Of a DNA stretch of 63,462 bases, positions 60,092 to 63,462 are shown piece by piece. The notes below the pieces were generated by a model, which was not told where the DNA came from, did not search any database, and saw nothing but the letters and a program-made list of their open reading frames with translations. A program made the position numbers and the translations under genes. This DNA comes from VFMC01 sp044238435 (GTDB lineage: Bacteria; Actinomycetota; Acidimicrobiia; Acidimicrobiales; Ilumatobacteraceae). How positions within the stretch are numbered: position 1 is the stretch's first letter; the number at the start of each line of letters is the position of its first letter. The DNA lies in NCBI GenBank assembly GCA_044238435.1, contig JBIIDH010000006.1, positions 1 through 63,462 on the forward strand, written 5' to 3'.

Positions 60092-63000
60092 ATGAGCTAT
60101 CCGTCCGTCGAACCACAACCGTCGTTTCCGTCGATCGAGCTGGGCGTGCTCGAGTTCTGGCAGCGCGACGCGACCTTCGCCGCCTCGATCGAGGCACGCG
60201 ACGGCGCCGACGAGTTCGTCTTCTACGACGGGCCGCCCTTCGCCAATGGTTTGCCGCACTACGGGCACCTGCTCACGGGCTTCGTGAAGGACGCCGTACC
60301 GCGCTATCAGACCATGCGCGGTCACCGTGTCGACCGGCGCTTCGGCTGGGACTGCCACGGTCTGCCCGCCGAGGCCGAGGCCGAGCGGCAGCTGGGCATC
60401 TCGGGCCGGCAGGCCATCACCGACTTCGGGATCGGCGAGTTCAACGACTACTGCCGCACGAGCGTGCTGCAGTACACCAGCGAGTGGGAGCGCTACGTCA
60501 CCCGGCAGGCCCGTTGGGTCGACTTCGCCAACGACTACCGCACCCTCGACACCTCCTACATGGAGAGCGTCATGTGGGCGTTCCAACAGCTGTGGGACAA
60601 GGGTCTCGTCTACGAGGGTTTCCGGGTGTTGCCGTACTCGTGGGCGCTCGAGACGCCCCTGTCGAACACCGAGACGCGCATGGACGACGTCTACAAGCAG
60701 CGCCAGGACCCCGCGCTCACCGTTGGTTTCGCGCTCGAGACCGGCGAACGGCTGCTGGCCTGGACCACTACGCCCTGGACGTTGCCATCGAACCTGGCGC
60801 TCGCGGTCGCCGCCGACGTGCCGTACGCAGTGATCGAACTCGACGGCCAGCGGATGATCCTGGCCGAGGCCCGCCTGGCCGCCTACGAACGCGAGTTGGG
60901 TGCTGCGGAACGGGTGGGAACGGTCATGGGCGCCGACCTCGTGGGCCGGCGCTACACGCCACTGTTCCCGTTCTTCGCCGACCATGCCAACGCCTTCCAG
61001 GTGGTGTCGGGCGACTTCGTCACCACCGACGACGGCACCGGTGTGGTGCACATGGCGCCCGGCTTCGGCGAGGACGACCAGCGGGTGTGCGAAGAGCACG
61101 GTATTGCGCTGGTGGTGCCGGTCGACAGCCGGGGCCGATTCACCGCCGAGGTGCCCGACTACGAGGGCGAGTTGGTGTTCGACGCCAATCCGATGGTCAT
61201 CCGCGGCCTCAAGGCACGCGGTGTGGTGGTGCGCCACGAGACCTACGACCACCCGTACCCGCACTGCTGGCGCACCGGCACGCCGCTCATCTACCGCGCC
61301 GTCAGTTCGTGGTTCGTGAAGGTCACCGCCATCAAGGACCGGATGGTCGAACTGAACCAGCAGATCAACTGGACGCCCGACCACATCAAGGACGGCAGCT
61401 TCGGCAAGTGGCTGGCCAACGCGCGCGACTGGACCATCAGTCGCAACCGGTTCTGGGGCGCGCCCATCCCGGTGTGGCGGAGCGACGACCCCACCTACCC
61501 GCGCATCGACGTGTACGGCTCGCTCGACGAGATCGAGCGCGACTTCGGGGTGCGACCCACCGATCTGCACCGTCCGCTGGTCGACGACCTCGTGCGGCCC
61601 AACCCCGACGACCCCACCGGCCGGTCGATGATGCGGCGCGTTCCCGAAGTGCTCGACTGCTGGTTCGAGTCGGGGTCGATGCCGTTCGCCCAGGTGCACT
61701 ACCCGTTCGAGAACCGCGAGTGGTTCGAGAGCCACTACCCGGGCGACTTCATCGTCGAGTACATCGGCCAGACGCGTGGCTGGTTCTACACGATGCACGT
61801 GCTGGCCACGGCCCTGTTCGACCGCCCTGCGTTCCTCAACTGCGTCAGCCACGGCATCGTGCTGGGCGACGACGGCGCGAAGATGTCGAAGAGCCTGCGC
61901 AACTATCCCGACCCGATGCGCGTGTTCGACGAATACGGCGCCGACGCGATGCGGTGGTACCTGCTCGGCTCGTCGATCCTGCGCGGCGGCGACTTCTCGG
62001 TCACCGAGGAGGGCATCCGCGACACGGTGCGCCAGGTGCTGCTGCCGCTGTGGAACACGTGGTACTTCCTGTCGCTCTACGCCAACGCCGAAGGCCGTAC
62101 CGGGACGTTCCGCACCGACTCCACCGACCTCCTCGACCGCTATGTGCTGGCCAAGACCCGGGCGATGGTCGAGTCGGTCACAGAGGCGATGGACGACTAC
62201 GACCTGTTCGCCGCCTGCGGTCACCTGCGCTCGTTCCTCGACGCACTCACCAACTGGTACGTGCGGCGCAGCCGCGACCGGTTCTGGGAGGGGGACCAGA
62301 CAGCCATCGACACGCTGCACACCGTGCTCGACATCGTGTGCCGCGTGGCTGCGCCGCTGCTGCCCCTCACCACCGAGGCGGTGTACCAGGGCCTCACCGG
62401 GGCGCGCAGTGTCCACCTGGCCGACTGGCCCGACGCCGACCTGCTGCCCGCCGACCCCGAGTTGGTGGCCACCATGGACATGGCTCGCGACGTGTGCTCG
62501 GCCACCCTGCGAGTACGCAAGGCCCACCAGCGCCGGGTGCGTCAGCCCCTGGCCACCCTCACCGTGGCGGTGCCGGGCGCAGCCGTGCTCGAGCCGCTCG
62601 CCGTGCTCATTGCCGACGAGGTGAACGTGAAGCGGGTCGTGCTCACCGACGACGTGGCCTCGGTGGCATCGAACGACCTCCAGGTGGTGCCGGCAGTGCT
62701 GGGACCGCGCCTCGGTGGCCGCACGCAGGAGGTCATCAAGGCCGTGAAGTCGGGCAACTGGCGGCGTGAGGGCGACACCGTGGTGGCGGGCGACGTGGTG
62801 CTCGAGCCGGGGGAGTACCAGCTCAAACTGGTCGTCGCCGGCGATGGGGCCAGCGCCTCGCTGCCCGGCGGCGACGGGGTGGTGGTGCTCGACACCGAGG
62901 TCACCCCCGAACTCGAGGCCGAAGGCACCACCCGCGACGTGATGCGGCTCGTCCAGCAGGCCCGGCGCGACGCCGGCCTGGCGGTGAGCGACCGCATCGT

Positions 63001-63160
63001 GCTCACCCTGGGGGTTCCACAGTCGGTCCGCCGGGCATTGCAGGCCAACGAAGCGATGCTCGCAACAGAGACCCTGGCGGTCGAGGTGCGCTACGACGGT
63101 GGCGAGCCGAACAACGAACTCGACGGTGAGCCGGTGTTCATCGGCGTGCAACGCGCCTGA
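60092..63160 (+). CDS. ileS: isoleucyl-tRNA synthetase (type 2)
   Basis: Charges tRNA-Ile. The 1,022-residue class I synthetase has FYDGPPFANGLPHYGHLLTG (HIGH motif as HYGH), an editing domain (WTTTPWTLPSNLALAV; DDGTGVVHMAPGFGEDD), and GAKMSKSLRN as the KMSKS loop. The PHYGHLLTG form is that of the eukaryote-like IleRS2 group, typical of actinobacteria and generally less sensitive to mupirocin. AGGAG (60080-60084) precedes the ATG and is the element controlled by the T-box. The C-terminal anticodon region is complete. Confidence 0.96.
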   Translation: MSYPSVEPQPSFPSIELGVLEFWQRDATFAASIEARDGADEFVFYDGPPFANGLPHYGHLLTGFVKDAVPRYQTMRGHRVDRRFGWDCHGLPAEAEAERQLGISGRQAITDFGIGEFNDYCRTSVLQYTSEWERYVTRQARWVDFANDYRTLDTSYMESVMWAFQQLWDKGLVYEGFRVLPYSWALETPLSNTETRMDDVYKQRQDPALTVGFALETGERLLAWTTTPWTLPSNLALAVAADVPYAVIELDGQRMILAEARLAAYERELGAAERVGTVMGADLVGRRYTPLFPFFADHANAFQVVSGDFVTTDDGTGVVHMAPGFGEDDQRVCEEHGIALVVPVDSRGRFTAEVPDYEGELVFDANPMVIRGLKARGVVVRHETYDHPYPHCWRTGTPLIYRAVSSWFVKVTAIKDRMVELNQQINWTPDHIKDGSFGKWLANARDWTISRNRFWGAPIPVWRSDDPTYPRIDVYGSLDEIERDFGVRPTDLHRPLVDDLVRPNPDDPTGRSMMRRVPEVLDCWFESGSMPFAQVHYPFENREWFESHYPGDFIVEYIGQTRGWFYTMHVLATALFDRPAFLNCVSHGIVLGDDGAKMSKSLRNYPDPMRVFDEYGADAMRWYLLGSSILRGGDFSVTEEGIRDTVRQVLLPLWNTWYFLSLYANAEGRTGTFRTDSTDLLDRYVLAKTRAMVESVTEAMDDYDLFAACGHLRSFLDALTNWYVRRSRDRFWEGDQTAIDTLHTVLDIVCRVAAPLLPLTTEAVYQGLTGARSVHLADWPDADLLPADPELVATMDMARDVCSATLRVRKAHQRRVRQPLATLTVAVPGAAVLEPLAVLIADEVNVKRVVLTDDVASVASNDLQVVPAVLGPRLGGRTQEVIKAVKSGNWRREGDTVVAGDVVLEPGEYQLKLVVAGDGASASLPGGDGVVVLDTEVTPELEAEGTTRDVMRLVQQARRDAGLAVSDRIVLTLGVPQSVRRALQANEAMLATETLAVEVRYDGGEPNNELDGEPVFIGVQRA

Positions 63161-63166
63161 TCGGAG

Positions 63167-63184
63167 CCGTCACCACGGTGGCGG
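63167..63184 (+). terminator. possible terminator after ileS
   Basis: A stem of seven pairs (63167-63173 with 63178-63184, one G-U) and a 4-nt loop lies just after the ileS stop. No T-tract follows, so this is weak. Confidence 0.35.
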
Positions 63185-63255
63185 TCCGAACGCGAACAGT
63201 GCAGCGGGCCGGTAGCATCCCCCGGTCAGATCGACCGACGGAGGTCACCCTGGTC

Positions 63256-63462
63256 ATGGCTACCGCGAAGAAGTCCGCTCCGAAGCAGTCCGCCCCGGCG
63301 AAGAAGGCTGCTGCGGCCCCTGCCAAGAAGGCTGCTCCGGCACCCGCGAAGAAGGCGGCCCCGGCGAAGAAGGCTGCTCCGGCACCCGCGAAGAAGGCGG
63401 CCCCGGCGAAGAAGGCTGCTCCGGCACCCGCGAAGAAGGCGGCCCCAGAGAAGAAGGCCGCC
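63256..63462 (+). CDS. Lys/Ala/Pro-rich protein, 5' part only (DksA/TraR-type extension or H1-like)
   Basis: The frame opens at ATG 63256 behind GGAGG and is still open at the window edge after 69 codons. It encodes KKAAPA-type repeats throughout, strongly basic and disordered. In streptomycetes the gene after ileS encodes a DksA/TraR zinc-finger protein with exactly this sort of N-terminal tail, so that is the best guess; a histone H1-like DNA-binding protein is the alternative. The visible part has no diagnostic domain. Confidence 0.65.
   Translation, partial: MATAKKSAPKQSAPAKKAAAAPAKKAAPAPAKKAAPAKKAAPAPAKKAAPAKKAAPAPAKKAAPEKKAA
63325..63450 (+). repeat. three tandem 42-nt units in the Lys/Ala-rich gene
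   Basis: Units at 63325, 63367 and 63409 are almost identical and encode KKAAPAPAKKAAPA. They continue to the window edge and may go on beyond it. Confidence 0.9.

Noticed and set aside
60071..63151. 1,026-codon open frame on the minus strand opposite ileS
   Set aside because: Antisense shadow of a gene with intact synthetase motifs; His/Arg/Gly-rich composition, no family features. The same holds for long minus frames opposite the giant gene (16212-18344, 18405-20825).

Overview
The window is high-GC DNA from an actinobacterium. A WhiB regulator, an MtrA/MtrB/LpqB-type signalling operon, a DivIVA/SepF-containing division cluster, a translational T-box ahead of ileS, a DUF3040 protein and a PimB-like mannosyltransferase all point to Actinomycetota. 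The mix (DUF3501 with a CCG iron-sulfur protein, leaderless starts, a Lys/Ala-rich protein after ileS) fits class Acidimicrobiia, but that finer placement is inference. Gene density is very high and no tRNA, rRNA, IS element, prophage or CRISPR array was seen.

Layout. (1) 1-5.7 kb: an iron-sulfur oxidoreductase with DUF3501, a WhiB regulator, then trpD, thrB and a coiled-coil NYN-domain protein joined by 4-nt overlaps. (2) 5.7-11.4 kb: a perfect 19-bp palindrome, a small Cys-rich protein with queG, a pimB-like glycosyltransferase, a membrane protein, an SRPBCC protein, a ROK glucokinase, inorganic pyrophosphatase (opposite strand) and an ACT-domain protein. (3) 11.5-22.0 kb: one 3,506-codon gene whose N-terminus looks like an inactive cellulose-synthase-type GT2 plus a PilZ-like domain, fused to about 2,850 residues of DUF11-type repeats and Thr/Pro linkers, with a C-terminal membrane anchor. 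(4) 22-31 kb: glpK, pfkA, a minus-strand operon (membrane protein, inositol monophosphatase, mtrA, mtrB, short GerMN lipoprotein), a polyprenol-phosphate-mannose synthase and DNA polymerase IV. (5) 31.3-39.7 kb: DUF3040 protein, the MoxR/DUF58/TgpA transglutaminase operon, a second ROK kinase, an acyl-CoA dehydrogenase, a small protein, an HNH endonuclease and a lipoate-ligase-like protein. (6) 39.7-41.8 kb: a lineage-specific lipoprotein followed by a gene-poor stretch. (7) 41.7-59.8 kb: the division and cell-wall (dcw) cluster mraZ-rsmH-ftsL-ftsI-murE-mraY-murD-ftsW-murG-murC-murB-ftsQ-ftsZ-pgeF-PLP protein-sepF-divIVA. It starts behind an array of TGGGG MraZ boxes laid over a promoter, and a structured leader lies between mraZ and rsmH. 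murF is absent from its usual place. (8) 59.8 kb to the end: a T-box leader, ileS and the start of a Lys/Ala/Pro-rich protein, probably the N-terminal extension of a DksA/TraR-type regulator.

How the parts work together. The dcw genes make lipid II from UDP-sugar precursors (MurE/D/C/B, MraY, MurG), polymerise and crosslink it at the septum (FtsW, FtsI) and build the FtsZ ring with SepF and DivIVA; nearly all are translationally coupled through ATGA or GTGA overlaps. MtrAB controls cell-wall and division genes in related bacteria, and PimB-like and Ppm-like enzymes suggest mannosylated envelope lipids or proteins. The giant DUF11 protein is the most unusual object: by architecture it could couple an intracellular, possibly nucleotide-sensing, membrane module to a long surface fibre.
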